A stretch of DNA of 29,104 bases from an uncultured Propionivibrio sp. (GCA_937923255.1 CALAIL010000057.1:1-29104); one strand, 5' to 3'. Positions 15,227-26,001 are shown, counted from the first letter of the stretch. The notes: a model not told the origin generated them from the sequence alone. Numbers and translations: made by a program.

Positions 15227-17161
15227 CTAGGGCAGGTCGGGATTGACCGGATCGGTACGCGGACCGACGGTGCCCAGCCGTTGCGTCAGCGTTTGCGCAC
15301 TCTGACCAAACAGCAAGGCGTAATACGCCGTATTGCTCATGACCTTTTTGACGTAGTCGCGGGTTTCGCTGAAGGGAATGGTTTCGGCGTAAATCGCGCC
15401 TTCCAGCGGAGCTTCGGCACGCCAGCGGCGCGCCCGCCGCGGCCCGGCGTTATAGGCGGCGGAAGCGAGCACCGGATGATTGTCGAGATCTTCAAGCACC
15501 ATGCGCATATAGCTGGTGCCGAGCAGCAGGTTGGTGTTGGTATCGGTCACCATGTCGGGGCTGTAGTCGGTCAGCCCGATTTTTTTCGCCACCCAACGCG
15601 CTGTCGCCGGCATCAGCTGCATCAGTCCGGAGGCGCCGGCCGAAGAGCGGGCGTCTGTGACGAAGCGGCTTTCCTGACGCATCAGGCCATATACCCAGGC
15701 ATCGTCGAGCATCTGCCCCTGGGCGGCGGGGCGGACCTGTTCGAGGAAAGGCGCAAGGTAGCGCAGCGCGTAGTCGTGTTCCCCTTTTGTCCGGTCGGCG
15801 GCAGCGATCGCCCGGTCGAATACCTGCGCGCGCCGCGCCAGTTCCGCGGCAGCCAGCAGGCCGCGATCGTCCAGCCCGCGCAGGCCCCAGTTGAATTCGC
15901 GCACGCCTTCCAGGCGCAGACCGGCGCGCAGTAGCGCCAGCCCGCGGCGGAGGCCGGATATCCCGGCCACCCGGTCGATCTCTTCGGTCGTGACCGGCGT
16001 TGCCTTGGGCGGCACATCAATACGGCGGCCGAGCGCTTCGTCCGCCAGATTGCCGTAGAAGTTCGGTTGACCGGAAATCATGGCGTACAGCCCTTGGGCG
16101 GTTTCGGCCTTACCCGTCGCCGTATAGGCGCGGCCAAGCCAGTAGATCCAGGTCGGTTGCGCTGCCAGTTCGGGCGGCAGCGCTTCGATCGCGGTACGCA
16201 CGCTTTCCCAGTCCTGCGCACGCAGGGCAGCGCGTACTTTCCACTGGCTCACTTCGTCGGAGAGTGCGGCCTGGCCTGTCTGGCGGAACCACAATACGGC
16301 TTCCGGCAGATGCTGCTGCGCCGCTTTCCAGCCAATCTGCCCCCATGCCCAGCTTCTTGCTTCGGCGGGCAGTTTCGCTTCGATGCGTTCCATCTGCGTT
16401 GCCGCCGCGGCCGGGTCTGTGCGCGCGATGCGGCCGACGGCCAGCGCCGCCAGTTCCTGATATCTTCGCTCGGAGAGTGTGCTGGCCGGCAACTTGACGA
16501 GCCACTTCACGGGCGATTTGTTAAATGCCTGCATCGTTTTGGCGTCCGGCATCTGGCTTTCGGGCAGATAGTTCATGGTGTAGCGCGCGCCGCTCAGCCG
16601 GTTGGTTTCAAACTGACGGCGGATGCGCGCCCAGACATCGTCGATCTGCACGCGCTTATTGATGATCAACGCCTCCAGCACGGGATAGCAGGCATCCGGC
16701 GTATCGACGAGCTTGAGCCACAAAGGCATCGCTTCATCGAGTGCACCGACCTCGCCCCGCGCCAGCCGCCGTTGCAGCGCGTAGCAGGTGATTTCCTGGT
16801 CCGTTTGTTGCAAGCCCGGATAGTCGGCGTCAAACACCTCCCATCGCGCTTCCTTGCCCATCGCGCGCAGCCAGTCGCCACGCAGTTTGTCGGCAATGTA
16901 GCTGCCGTTGTTGCGTTGCAGAAAGTCGCGTATTTGCGCCGGATCGACGTCTTTCAGCCCGGGCTGAAAGCGCCAGTAGTCGAGATAGACGGAAAGTTCG
17001 TCCCCCTGAAATCCAGGCGCAAGGCGCTCAAGCGCATCCTGGTCGCCCGCTTTGGCGGCATCGCGTGCAGCCAGCAAGACTTCGGGAGCAACGTCGGCTA
17101 TCGCGGAAAAGGGCGAAAACAGGCAGACACAGGCAAAAACGAGAGCAGGCAGTGATTTCAT
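15227..17161 (-). CDS. slt: Soluble lytic murein transglycosylase (Slt70-type)
   Basis: A periplasmic enzyme that cleaves the MurNAc-GlcNAc bond of peptidoglycan, forming 1,6-anhydroMurNAc. I start at ATG 17161, which gives 644 residues (Slt70 is 645) and a signal peptide MKSLPALVFACVCLFSPFSA. An upstream extension to 17362 reads through non-coding DNA. Residues 25-450 are the alpha-helical superhelix of repeats. The goose-lysozyme-like catalytic domain follows, with catalytic Glu at about 497 in RQESRF, then SSAGASGLMQLMPATA and AAYNAGPRR. It is divergent from the folate gene at 17361 and stands upstream of cca on the same strand. Confidence 0.94.
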   Translation of the reverse strand: MKSLPALVFACVCLFSPFSAIADVAPEVLLAARDAAKAGDQDALERLAPGFQGDELSVYLDYWRFQPGLKDVDPAQIRDFLQRNNGSYIADKLRGDWLRAMGKEARWEVFDADYPGLQQTDQEITCYALQRRLARGEVGALDEAMPLWLKLVDTPDACYPVLEALIINKRVQIDDVWARIRRQFETNRLSGARYTMNYLPESQMPDAKTMQAFNKSPVKWLVKLPASTLSERRYQELAALAVGRIARTDPAAAATQMERIEAKLPAEARSWAWGQIGWKAAQQHLPEAVLWFRQTGQAALSDEVSQWKVRAALRAQDWESVRTAIEALPPELAAQPTWIYWLGRAYTATGKAETAQGLYAMISGQPNFYGNLADEALGRRIDVPPKATPVTTEEIDRVAGISGLRRGLALLRAGLRLEGVREFNWGLRGLDDRGLLAAAELARRAQVFDRAIAAADRTKGEHDYALRYLAPFLEQVRPAAQGQMLDDAWVYGLMRQESRFVTDARSSAGASGLMQLMPATARWVAKKIGLTDYSPDMVTDTNTNLLLGTSYMRMVLEDLDNHPVLASAAYNAGPRRARRWRAEAPLEGAIYAETIPFSETRDYVKKVMSNTAYYALLFGQSAQTLTQRLGTVGPRTDPVNPDLP

Positions 17162-17360
17162 GGTAGGCTGGGCAGGCAAGTGCATCAGGCAAGACAAACA
17201 GAGGGTGAAGTTTAAATCGCCTCGGCAGGCGTCAGGAAAAACGGCAAGGCGATGAAACAGCCGCATTACGCAGAGAACGGGATCCGGGCCGCCAGACGGC
17301 GACTTCGGTACGTTTGGCACGTTTCCGTTTCCGGATAACACAGCGTTTTGAGCATACCAC

Positions 17361-18011
17361 ATGGATGAGTGCTTTACGCCCCAGGGCGCGCCCGGGATCG
17401 ATTCCGGCGCCTCGGAGGCAAGGATAAAAGATCAGCGGCGGCAATTGCGTTTGCAGGCGCTGGCTGCGCGCGAGGCCTTGTCGCAGGCGCAGTGTGCGCA
17501 GTATTCCGAAGCGATTCGCCGCCATGTGCAGGCGGCTTTTCCGCGCCTGGCCGCACAGCGCGTGGCCTTTTGCTGGCCGATCCGCAACGAGCCGGATTTG
17601 CGGCCGCTGATGGCGGCTTGGTCGACCGCGGGAGTGCCTGGATTCATGGCGCTGCTGCCGATTGCGGAGGCGCCGGCACGGCCGCTCTCTTTTCGCGCCT
17701 GGACGCCGCAAAGCGTTATGACTACGGATCGTTACGGCATTCCTACGCCGGTTTGCGGGGAAGCCGCCGTGCCGGAGGCTTTGCTGATTCCCGTCAATGC
17801 CTTTGATGCGCAAGGCTACCGGATCGGCTACGGTGGCGGTTTCTTCGACCGCACGCTGGCCGCGTTGGCGCAATCGTCGGGGCGGCCGCTGGCGATCGGC
17901 GTGGGCTACGCGCTGGCGCGCGTTGAGACGACTTACCCGCAGGCGCACGACGTGCCGCTCGACGCCGTGGTTACTGAAGTCGGCGTGCATTGGCCGCCTC
18001 CTCTGAAATAG
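17361..18011 (+). CDS. fau: 5-formyltetrahydrofolate cyclo-ligase
   Basis: This enzyme converts 5-formyl-THF to 5,10-methenyl-THF using ATP. The 216-residue protein has the N-terminal basic helix KDQRRQLRLQALAAREALS, the ATP site segment YGIPTPVC, and the signature GYRIGYGGGFFDRTLA near 159-174. The first 22 residues before the conserved IKDQRRQ are unusual and lack a clear ribosome site, so the start is uncertain. GGAGG at 17415-17419 stands just before the conserved part but no standard start codon follows. At the 3' end, the last codons CCT CTG AAA TAG run into the repeat element at 18008. The stop codon is element sequence, and the preceding CTCTGAAA is also shared with other repeat junctions. 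Confidence 0.9.
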   Translation: MDECFTPQGAPGIDSGASEARIKDQRRQLRLQALAAREALSQAQCAQYSEAIRRHVQAAFPRLAAQRVAFCWPIRNEPDLRPLMAAWSTAGVPGFMALLPIAEAPARPLSFRAWTPQSVMTTDRYGIPTPVCGEAAVPEALLIPVNAFDAQGYRIGYGGGFFDRTLAALAQSSGRPLAIGVGYALARVETTYPQAHDVPLDAVVTEVGVHWPPPLK

Positions 18012-18074
18012 CGGCTTACCTTTAAAAATACGGCGTTGGCTGCGCCTTGTCTTTGAGCAAAGTTGCGCCGCTAT
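18008..18074. repeat. MITE/REP-like element, short copy overlapping the end of fau
   Basis: The left end is ATAGCGGCTTACCTTTAAAA and the right end is GCAAAGTTGCGCCGCTAT. At 67 bp it lacks the central arms of the 104-bp copy. The first bases supply the TAG stop of the cyclo-ligase gene. It is followed by TTAAGCTTGCGG, as after the copy at 12127-12190. Confidence 0.75.
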
Positions 18075-18093
18075 TTAAGCTTGCGGCGTTTCC

Positions 18094-18172
18094 TCTGAAT
18101 TCCGTAAGAACAGTTAAGAAAACATAAAATGCCCGGAAGCCCTTTAAATACGTGGAGTTCAGGGCATCAAAA
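18094..18172. repeat. Two 40-bp-type monomers in the fau-gdhA gap
   Basis: The first unit starts TCTGAATTCC at 18094, the second CCGGAAGCCC at 18133, with centre TTTAAATACG and right arm TGGAGTTCAG. ATGCCC at 18130 and GGGCAT at 18161 make an outer inverted repeat. Sequence and order parallel 12210-12288. Confidence 0.7.
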
Positions 18173-18188
18173 AACATAAACCAGAAAA

Positions 18189-18220
18189 ATAGCGGTTGCC
18201 TTACAAAGTTAAACCGCCAT
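18189..18220. repeat. Minimal 32-bp relict of the element
   Basis: ATAGCGGTT and AACCGCCAT, inverted with one mismatch, bracket only 14 bases. It looks like the two ends of the element family with the middle lost. It could act as a hairpin just beyond the gdhA terminator. Confidence 0.45.
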
Positions 18221-18222
18221 GT

Positions 18223-18253
18223 AAAAACGCCCCGGCGCATGGCGCGGGGCGTT
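18223..18253 (-). terminator. Intrinsic terminator of gdhA
   Basis: On the minus strand AACGCCCCG pairs with CGGGGCGTT around a 10-base loop, and TTT follows directly from the stem end. It lies 25 bases after the gdhA stop codon. Confidence 0.85.
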
Positions 18254-18277
18254 GGCGCTGGATGCTTGAACGGCGGG

Positions 18278-20494
<2,217 letters not shown>

Positions 20495-20528
20495 TAAAAA
20501 ATAACTCGCCGGATGCAGTCATCCGGCG
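20495..20528 (-). terminator. Intrinsic terminator of rpoH
   Basis: On the minus strand CGCCGGATG pairs with CATCCGGCG (9 bp) around a four-base loop, followed by AGTTATTTTTTA. It is about 90 bases past the rpoH stop codon. Confidence 0.82.
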
Positions 20529-20616
20529 TAGTCAAATAGGTGTCTGGGTGAAATGCCGGTATATGCCATGCACGGCAAACCGGCGGGAAGATGGGTAGAG
20601 AATAAGGTGATTGATG

Positions 20617-21468
20617 TTAGGCCGCCAGCGGCGTCAGATGCTCACGCATTTTCTGCATGGCCTTGCTTTCGATCTGGCGGATACGCTCTGCCGACACGCC
20701 AAATTCAGCAGCCAGTTCATGGAGGGTCGCGGGGTCGTCCGCCAGCCAGCGCGCCTCGACGATCCGCCGGCTACGTTCATCGAGTATGCCCAGAGCCGCC
20801 TGCAAGCCTTCGCCCTGCAAGTGATCTGCTGCTTGGCGTTCGAGCACGCGCATGGGCTCGTGACGGTTGTCTTCAAGATAGGCGATGGGGGCGACAGCGT
20901 CGTCTTCATCATTGCTGGCATCGAGCGCCAAATCGCGGCCGCTCAGCCGCGTTTCCATTTCAGCGACTTCTTCCGGTTTGACGTTCAATTGTTGCGAAAT
21001 ATCGGCAATCTGCGCCGGGCTTAGGGCTTCGCTGCCCGATTTGAGACTGCGCAGGTTGAAAAACAGTTTGCGTTGCGCCTTGGTCGTGGCAACCTTGACC
21101 AGACGCCAGTTACGTAGCACATACTCGTGAATCTCGGCCTTAATCCAGTGAATGGCAAACGATACCAGCCGCACGCCCTGCCGCGGGTCGAAACGCTTGA
21201 CTGCCTTCATCAGGCCGATATTGCCTTCCTGAATCAGGTCGGCGTGCGGCAAGCCATAGCCCAAATAGCCGCGTGCGATCGAAACCACCAGCCGCAGGTG
21301 AGAAAGCACCAGTTGACGCGCCGCTTCCAGATCATTTTCCTCATGGAAACGGGTGGCCAAGCTGAATTCTTCCTCTTCCGTCAGGATCGGGAACTGTTTG
21401 GTCGACTGAATGTAGGCGTCGATGCTGCCTGTCGAAGCGATCACCGGAAGCGCCAGAGTTTGTGTCAT
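20617..21468 (-). CDS. rpoH: RNA polymerase heat-shock sigma factor sigma-32
   Basis: A 283-residue group 3 sigma-70 family factor (E. coli RpoH is 284) that directs heat-shock transcription. Region 2 includes LVLSHLRLVVSIARGY and DLIQEGNIGLMKAVKRFDP. The RpoH box RNWRLVKVATTKAQRKLFFNLR is present around residues 125-150, which separates it from RpoD. Region 4.2 is TLHELAAEFGVSAERIRQIESKAMQKMR. I chose ATG 21468. An upstream ATG at 21495 would add nine residues and would bury the AAGGAG site that serves 21468. A CIRCE operator lies about 100 bases upstream, implying HrcA control. Confidence 0.95.
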   Translation of the reverse strand: MTQTLALPVIASTGSIDAYIQSTKQFPILTEEEEFSLATRFHEENDLEAARQLVLSHLRLVVSIARGYLGYGLPHADLIQEGNIGLMKAVKRFDPRQGVRLVSFAIHWIKAEIHEYVLRNWRLVKVATTKAQRKLFFNLRSLKSGSEALSPAQIADISQQLNVKPEEVAEMETRLSGRDLALDASNDEDDAVAPIAYLEDNRHEPMRVLERQAADHLQGEGLQAALGILDERSRRIVEARWLADDPATLHELAAEFGVSAERIRQIESKAMQKMREHLTPLAA

Positions 21469-21527
21469 AAAGTTTGCTATCTCCTTGAAGAACAATAACT
21501 ACAGCTTCATAAGCAATGCGTCGCGCA

Positions 21528-21537
21528 CATTTAAATG
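21528..21537. promoter_or_regulatory. Palindrome CATTTAAATG in the rpoH leader
   Basis: A perfect 10-bp palindrome is flanked on both sides by GCGCGC-type sequence that can also pair with small offset. It lies 60 bases upstream of the rpoH start, between it and the CIRCE operator. It may be an RNA hairpin in the leader or a second protein site. Confidence 0.35.
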
Positions 21538-21567
21538 CGCGCACGTTCATTGAGGACGCGATGAAGT

Positions 21568-21594
21568 TTAGCACTCTGCGCATGAGAGTGCTAA
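21568..21594. promoter_or_regulatory. CIRCE operator (HrcA-binding site) upstream of rpoH
   Basis: TTAGCACTC, nine bases (TGCGCATGA), then GAGTGCTAA: this matches the CIRCE consensus TTAGCACTC-N9-GAGTGCTAA at all 18 arm positions. One more T/A pair extends the arms outside. HrcA represses chaperone genes through this element and is titrated by GroEL, so rpoH here should be derepressed by misfolded protein. The site is symmetric and also lies 227 bases upstream of the divergent small gene at 21821. Confidence 0.95.
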
Positions 21595-21820
21595 ATCAAA
21601 TGAAAGTTCCGTGTAGCAATATGTAATCAGGTGCCAGAAATCCCCGAAGGCATAGAGAAACCCTAAGAAGAATTATGAAATTCACCTTGTAGATCAATGG
21701 GCTGCACGATGTTTTCGGCGAGTACGAAGCTGCTTTTCCAGCACGCTTCAACATTCTTCTTTCGTCATGAGCTATAAAGAAAATAGGTAAAAGCCGAAGA
21801 AGGCAAGCAAGGAGACAGAT

Positions 21821-22114
21821 ATGGTCACAAAAGAAGCGTTCGTGCGGGGGATGCACGTCCGGCTCAATGAGGCGAATCTTGAAATCGAACGGTTGATTAC
21901 TCGGGAAGACCGGATTGATGCCGCCGCCTACGCTGAATACACGCACCATATCAATGTGTTGCGGCATCGCTGCAATGCTTTGTATTGTGCCCTGGAAAAG
22001 TTCCAGGCCTGCCATGACAGTGGCGATGAAGCGAAAATTCTGAAATCTAGCGTGGATACGGCGTGGGAAATTCTTGCGCAAACCTTGGCTTCGGCGCGGG
22101 AACATTTCCTTTAG
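21821..22114 (+). CDS. Small coiled-coil protein, possibly stress-related
   Basis: A 97-residue, mostly helical and charged protein with no membrane segment. Its layout (MVTKEAFVRGMHVRLNEANLEIERL, a middle helix, and a final DTAWEILAQTLASARE) resembles the small coiled-coil proteins often annotated as sll1863-like stress proteins, with their conserved AW(E/D)xL ending. This is a resemblance by eye only. AAGGAG lies 7 bases before ATG 21821, which supports a real gene. It is divergent from rpoH and shares the upstream region with the CIRCE operator. Two Cys residues in its centre are not typical of that family. Confidence 0.72.
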   Translation: MVTKEAFVRGMHVRLNEANLEIERLITREDRIDAAAYAEYTHHINVLRHRCNALYCALEKFQACHDSGDEAKILKSSVDTAWEILAQTLASAREHFL

Positions 22115-22658
22115 GCGTCTAGCACGGGGGTATGGCCTGACCATGCGAAGTCCGAGGCATAAAGCGCGCTTCGCTACTATTCATTTACGTGAGGACGTGA
22201 TCTGAGGGCGCGCTGCCTTGCTTGGGGGCGTCAAGAAATTCCGCAAAATTGCGCCTTAAAACCGTTTGCCGGATCGACATCATGTCTGATGGGCGCCGTC
22301 GGGCAGGATAATTTTACGGTTGGTCGGCACGTGCCGAGGCATTCGGTGGTGACCTTGGCGCAATGACTGCGCGATCGTCCCGCACGGGGTATGCCGAATC
22401 CGTGTAAAAAGCGATACCTCTTGGCGATATGGCGCCCGAAATCTGGGGAAGCCGCCTTTTCGATGCGTATCGTTCCGTTCCGTGCCATTCGTAGGCGCTG
22501 CGCAATCACAGGCATCGCTATCCTATGCGCGCCAGAGTCAGAGCGATTACGCTTGCCTTTGCTGTGCTTTCTTGCCTTGAAGGTCGTCGTGCGAGCCGGT
22601 GTTCAGGGCCAATCCGGCAAAGATCAGCGGGGTGACGGGGGTATATAGAGTAGCGGGG
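22115..22658. other. Intergenic region without recognisable gene
   Basis: This is a 544-base gap between a plus-strand gene and the 3' end of the exporter gene. The longest frame (94 residues, minus, 22231-22515) has no ribosome site and an irregular, Arg/Cys-rich composition. It may be a decayed gene. I see no repeats of the two families here and no clear terminator. Confidence 0.35.
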
Positions 22659-23867
22659 TTATGCGGGGTGATAGCGCGCCATGATGAAATAGCCGGCAGT
22701 CGCCAGCGCGGCCAGTCCGGCGCAGGCGCCCATGGCGAGGGCCAGGCCGAGCGTCGATTGCCAGGCGATTGGTGCAATGACGCCGGCGATGAAGCTGCTG
22801 ACCAGCGATTGGATGAAATTCTGGCATGAAGCCGCCGTGCCGCGCTGCTGTGGAAAATGGTCGAGCGCCAGCAAGGTCAGGCTGGGCATGATCAGTGCCA
22901 TGCCCAGTGTATAGATGGGGATGGGCAGGATGCTCAGCGGCAGCGAAGGCGGCCAGATGAAGTTGATGCCAAGGTTGATGAGCGCAGCCAGTCCGACCAG
23001 CAGATAGCCATACGCGATGGTGCGTCGGAGCGAGATCCGTCCGGCGGCCTTGCCGGAAAGCCATGCCCCGCTCAGCATGCCGACCATGGCCGGACCGAAC
23101 AGCCAAAGGAAGGCGGTGGCCGGAACGCCAAGATGGCGCACCAGAAATTCCGGCGCCGACATGAGGTAGACGAAAAAGCCGGAAAAAATGCAGCCCAGCC
23201 CCAGACTGGCGGCCAGGAATACAGGTGAAGTCATGATGCGCCAGTAGGCGCGCAGCAGATAGCCGGGGCGCAGGCTCTGCCGTTGTTCAACGGGCAACGT
23301 TTCCGGCAGGTGGCGCCAGCAGGCGAAGATCAGCGCGGCGGCCAGCAGCATCATGAAGGCGAAGACCGAGCGCCAGCCGAAAGCGGTTTGCAGGTGGCCG
23401 CCAATGACCGGCGCGGCAGCCGGCGCGATGGCGAACATCATGGTCATGTGCGACATCATGCGCTGCGCCGCCGGACCATTGAACAAATCGCGCACAATGG
23501 CGCGGCTGAGGATGACGCCGGCGCCGGCAGACATGCCCTGGATGGCGCGCAGCAGCCACAGATGTTCGATGCGCGTGGCAAATATGCTGGCGGCGCAGGC
23601 GAGCATGAAGACAGAAAGCGAGACGAGGATGACGCGGCGGCGTCCTAATGCATCGGAAATCGCGCCGTGCCAGAGCGACATTAGCGAGAACATAAACAGA
23701 TACGCCGTCAATGTTTGCTGGACTTCCAACGGCGTGGCGTGCAGCGATTCGCCGATGCTGTGCAGCGAAGGCAGGTAGGTGTCCATCGCAAACGGGCCGA
23801 TCGTCGACAACGCTGCCAGCAGCAGGGCAATGCCGCCAATGTCGTGCACGGAACGGGAATTCTGCAT
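22659..23867 (-). CDS. Bcr/CflA-type drug-resistance MFS exporter
   Basis: A 402-residue major facilitator protein with about 12 membrane spans. Its start GIALLLAALSTIGPFAMDTYLPSL is the characteristic first helix of the Bcr/CflA drug:H+ antiporter-1 group, with Asp and Tyr in MDTYLPS. Motif A between helices 2 and 3 is GAISDALGRRRVILVS. RAIQGMSAGAGVILSRAIVRD fits motif B and helix 4. The substrate cannot be predicted. It starts 24 bp after the comM stop on the same strand, so it is probably co-transcribed. ATG 23867 is chosen as the first start that opens with this helix; longer frames only shadow comM. Confidence 0.9.
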   Translation of the reverse strand: MQNSRSVHDIGGIALLLAALSTIGPFAMDTYLPSLHSIGESLHATPLEVQQTLTAYLFMFSLMSLWHGAISDALGRRRVILVSLSVFMLACAASIFATRIEHLWLLRAIQGMSAGAGVILSRAIVRDLFNGPAAQRMMSHMTMMFAIAPAAAPVIGGHLQTAFGWRSVFAFMMLLAAALIFACWRHLPETLPVEQRQSLRPGYLLRAYWRIMTSPVFLAASLGLGCIFSGFFVYLMSAPEFLVRHLGVPATAFLWLFGPAMVGMLSGAWLSGKAAGRISLRRTIAYGYLLVGLAALINLGINFIWPPSLPLSILPIPIYTLGMALIMPSLTLLALDHFPQQRGTAASCQNFIQSLVSSFIAGVIAPIAWQSTLGLALAMGACAGLAALATAGYFIMARYHPA

Positions 23868-23890
23868 CGATGTGTCCTGCCGTTTTCCTG

Positions 23891-25396
23891 CTATTCGCGG
23901 GCAAGGCGGCGATACTGGACGGCCTCGGCCACATGCGCGGCGTGAATGCTGTCGCTGCCAGCCAGATCGGCGATGGTGCGCGCCACCTTGAGGATGCGGT
24001 GATAGGCGCGCGCCGACAGTCCCAGTCGTTGCATCGCCTGTCGGAGCAGGTCGGCGCCGGCCGGATCGGGCTGACAGTAACGTTCGATTTCCCGGTTTCC
24101 CAGCCGGGCGTTGGCCTGCCCCTGCCTTGCCAGTTGCCGTTCGCGTGCCGCGCAGACGCGCCCGCGCACGGTGGCGGAAGACTCGCCGTCGGCCGGGCCT
24201 TGCAGCGCCTCCGGTGGCAGGGCGGGCACTTCGATGTGCAGATCGATGCGGTCGAGCAGCGGGCCGGAGAGTTTTCCGCGATAACGCGCAATCTGGTCGG
24301 GCGTGCACCGGCATTGACCGCTTGTGCTGCCCAAATGCCCGCAGGGACAAGGGTTCATTGCCGCGATCAGCTGGAATTGAGCGGGAAATTCGGCTTGCCG
24401 TCCGGCGCGCGCAATGTGAATGCGGCCGTTTTCCAGCGGCTCACGCAGCGCTTCGAGCACGCGGCGATCAAATTCCGGCAGTTCGTCCAGAAACAGCACG
24501 CCGTGATGCGCCAGTGAAATTTCGCCCGGGCGCGGCGTTGTGCCGCCGCCGACCAGCGCCGCCGAAGAAGCCGTGTGATGCGGCGCGCGGTAGGGCGGCC
24601 AGGCGAAGCGTTCGGCATGGAACTGCCCGTTGAGCGAGAGCATGGCGGCCGATTCGAGCGCCGCCTGCCGTGTCATCGGTGGCAGCAGGCCGGGCAGGCG
24701 AGTGGCCAGCATCGATTTGCCCGTGCCCGGCGGGCCGACCAGCAGCAGGGAATGTGCGCCGGCGGCGGCGATCTCCAGTACGCGTCGGGCTTGTGTCTGA
24801 CCGCGCACGTCGGCCAAATCGGCCAGATCATTCGTCGGTAAGCCTGGCGCGTGTTCGGACGCTGCCGGGCAGGCGGTCAGTACGGTCTCGCCCCGCAAAT
24901 GCTGGCAGACCTCCAGCAGGCTATGGGCGCCGAATACGGGCGCATCGTGCACCAGTGCGGCTTCAGTCGCGCTGGCCGCCGGCAGGATAAAGCTGCGGCC
25001 GGTGTGACCAGCGGCCAACGCCATCGCCAGCGCGCCGCGGATGGGACGCAACATGCCGGAGAGCGAGAGCTCGCCGGCAAATTCATAATCATTCAGCGCT
25101 GTATCCGGAATCTGCCCGGATGCGGCGAGGATGCCGAGGGCGATGGGCAGGTCGAAACGCCCCGATTCCTTGGGCAGATCGGCGGGCGCCAGGTTGATGG
25201 TGATGCGTCTGGCGGGAAATTCAAAGCCGGAATTCTGCAGGGCCGCGCGCACGCGGTCACGCGCTTCCCGCACCTCGGTGTCAGGCAGTCCCACCAACGT
25301 CACGCTCGGCAGCCCGCCGGCCAGATGCGCTTCGACGGCGACTGACGGCGCGTGGATGCCGTCGAGGCTGCGGCTATGGACAATGGCGAGCGACAT
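23891..25396 (-). CDS. comM: ComM/YifB family Mg-chelatase-like AAA+ ATPase
   Basis: ComM is a hexameric helicase that promotes branch migration during natural transformation. The 501-residue protein (E. coli YifB about 506) starts MSLAIVHSRSLDGIHAPSV, with an N-terminal lon-S5-like domain (about 1-170). The AAA+ core has Walker A GPPGTGKS at 221-228 and Walker B FLDELPEF. The C-terminal part has the Cys-rich NPCPCGHLGSTSGQCRC segment and the SARAYHRILKVARTIADL helix. The frame extends far upstream of ATG 25396 but through a low-complexity pyrimidine tract, so that extension is not coding. It heads a comM-exporter pair. Confidence 0.93.
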   Translation of the reverse strand: MSLAIVHSRSLDGIHAPSVAVEAHLAGGLPSVTLVGLPDTEVREARDRVRAALQNSGFEFPARRITINLAPADLPKESGRFDLPIALGILAASGQIPDTALNDYEFAGELSLSGMLRPIRGALAMALAAGHTGRSFILPAASATEAALVHDAPVFGAHSLLEVCQHLRGETVLTACPAASEHAPGLPTNDLADLADVRGQTQARRVLEIAAAGAHSLLLVGPPGTGKSMLATRLPGLLPPMTRQAALESAAMLSLNGQFHAERFAWPPYRAPHHTASSAALVGGGTTPRPGEISLAHHGVLFLDELPEFDRRVLEALREPLENGRIHIARAGRQAEFPAQFQLIAAMNPCPCGHLGSTSGQCRCTPDQIARYRGKLSGPLLDRIDLHIEVPALPPEALQGPADGESSATVRGRVCAARERQLARQGQANARLGNREIERYCQPDPAGADLLRQAMQRLGLSARAYHRILKVARTIADLAGSDSIHAAHVAEAVQYRRLARE

Positions 25397-26001
25397 GGAC
25401 GGGGCGTTGTTTTGCAGGAGACAGAGGGGACGGCGGATGCGGTTGGGCAGAGGTTTCGGCCAAGAGCCGCAGTCTAAACAATCTGGCCAAAAAAGTGGGA
25501 GGGAAGTGGGAAGAAAGAGGAAAGAATCGGGGCAGAATATGGAAAAAGCACGAAAAAGAAAAGGCACGAAAGAAGTACGAAAAACAAAAAGCAGCCGGGT
25601 CGACGGTGGGAAGACGGTGGCGGCATCGGGCGTCGATCTATTGGCTGCGGTCGTTATCGTAGTCTTTTGACTTGTTTTTATCACCCGTGCGCCGTGCCTG
25701 CCGGGCTTCGTTTTGCCATGCGCAGGCTGCCCGGTCGCTGAAAAAATCGGCGCGCCGGTGATGCTTCCTGCGCGGGCACGAAAGACCCACGGCTGCTGCG
25801 GGCGCGCACCGATAAAACGGGCGAACGATGCCCGTCCGGGAAAGCCGAAAAATTGGCGGTGCCTGGCGGGCGGCGCAGGTATAATGCAACCGGTTTCTTT
25901 TTAGTTTCACCGGCATGCCTGCCATGCCATTTGCGGTAATTAATCTACGAGCTTTTCAATCCCGACTTCACCTGATTTTTTCTACTTCCGACGAGGGCGT
26001 C
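25397..26001. other. Divergent intergenic region with a long purine tract
   Basis: Between comM (minus) and the carboxyltransferase gene (plus). From 25489 to 25591 the plus strand is almost all purine, with short imperfect repeats (GTGGGAGGGAAGTGGGA, and three copies of CACGAAA/TACGAAA). On the other strand this is a pyrimidine-rich segment upstream of comM. A TATAAT at 25880-25885 is a candidate -10 for the carboxyltransferase gene. A 95-residue minus frame (25638-25925) ending KNKSKDYDNDRSQ is unconvincing but not excluded. Confidence 0.45.

Noticed and set aside
22231..22515. Transposase remnant
   Set aside because: The 94-residue frame shows no DDE or other transposase motif and no terminal repeats, so I cannot support this.
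25397..25684. N-terminal extension of ComM to 597 residues
   Set aside because: The extension is Phe/Pro-rich translation of a pyrimidine tract. The family starts at MSLAIVHSRS (25396).
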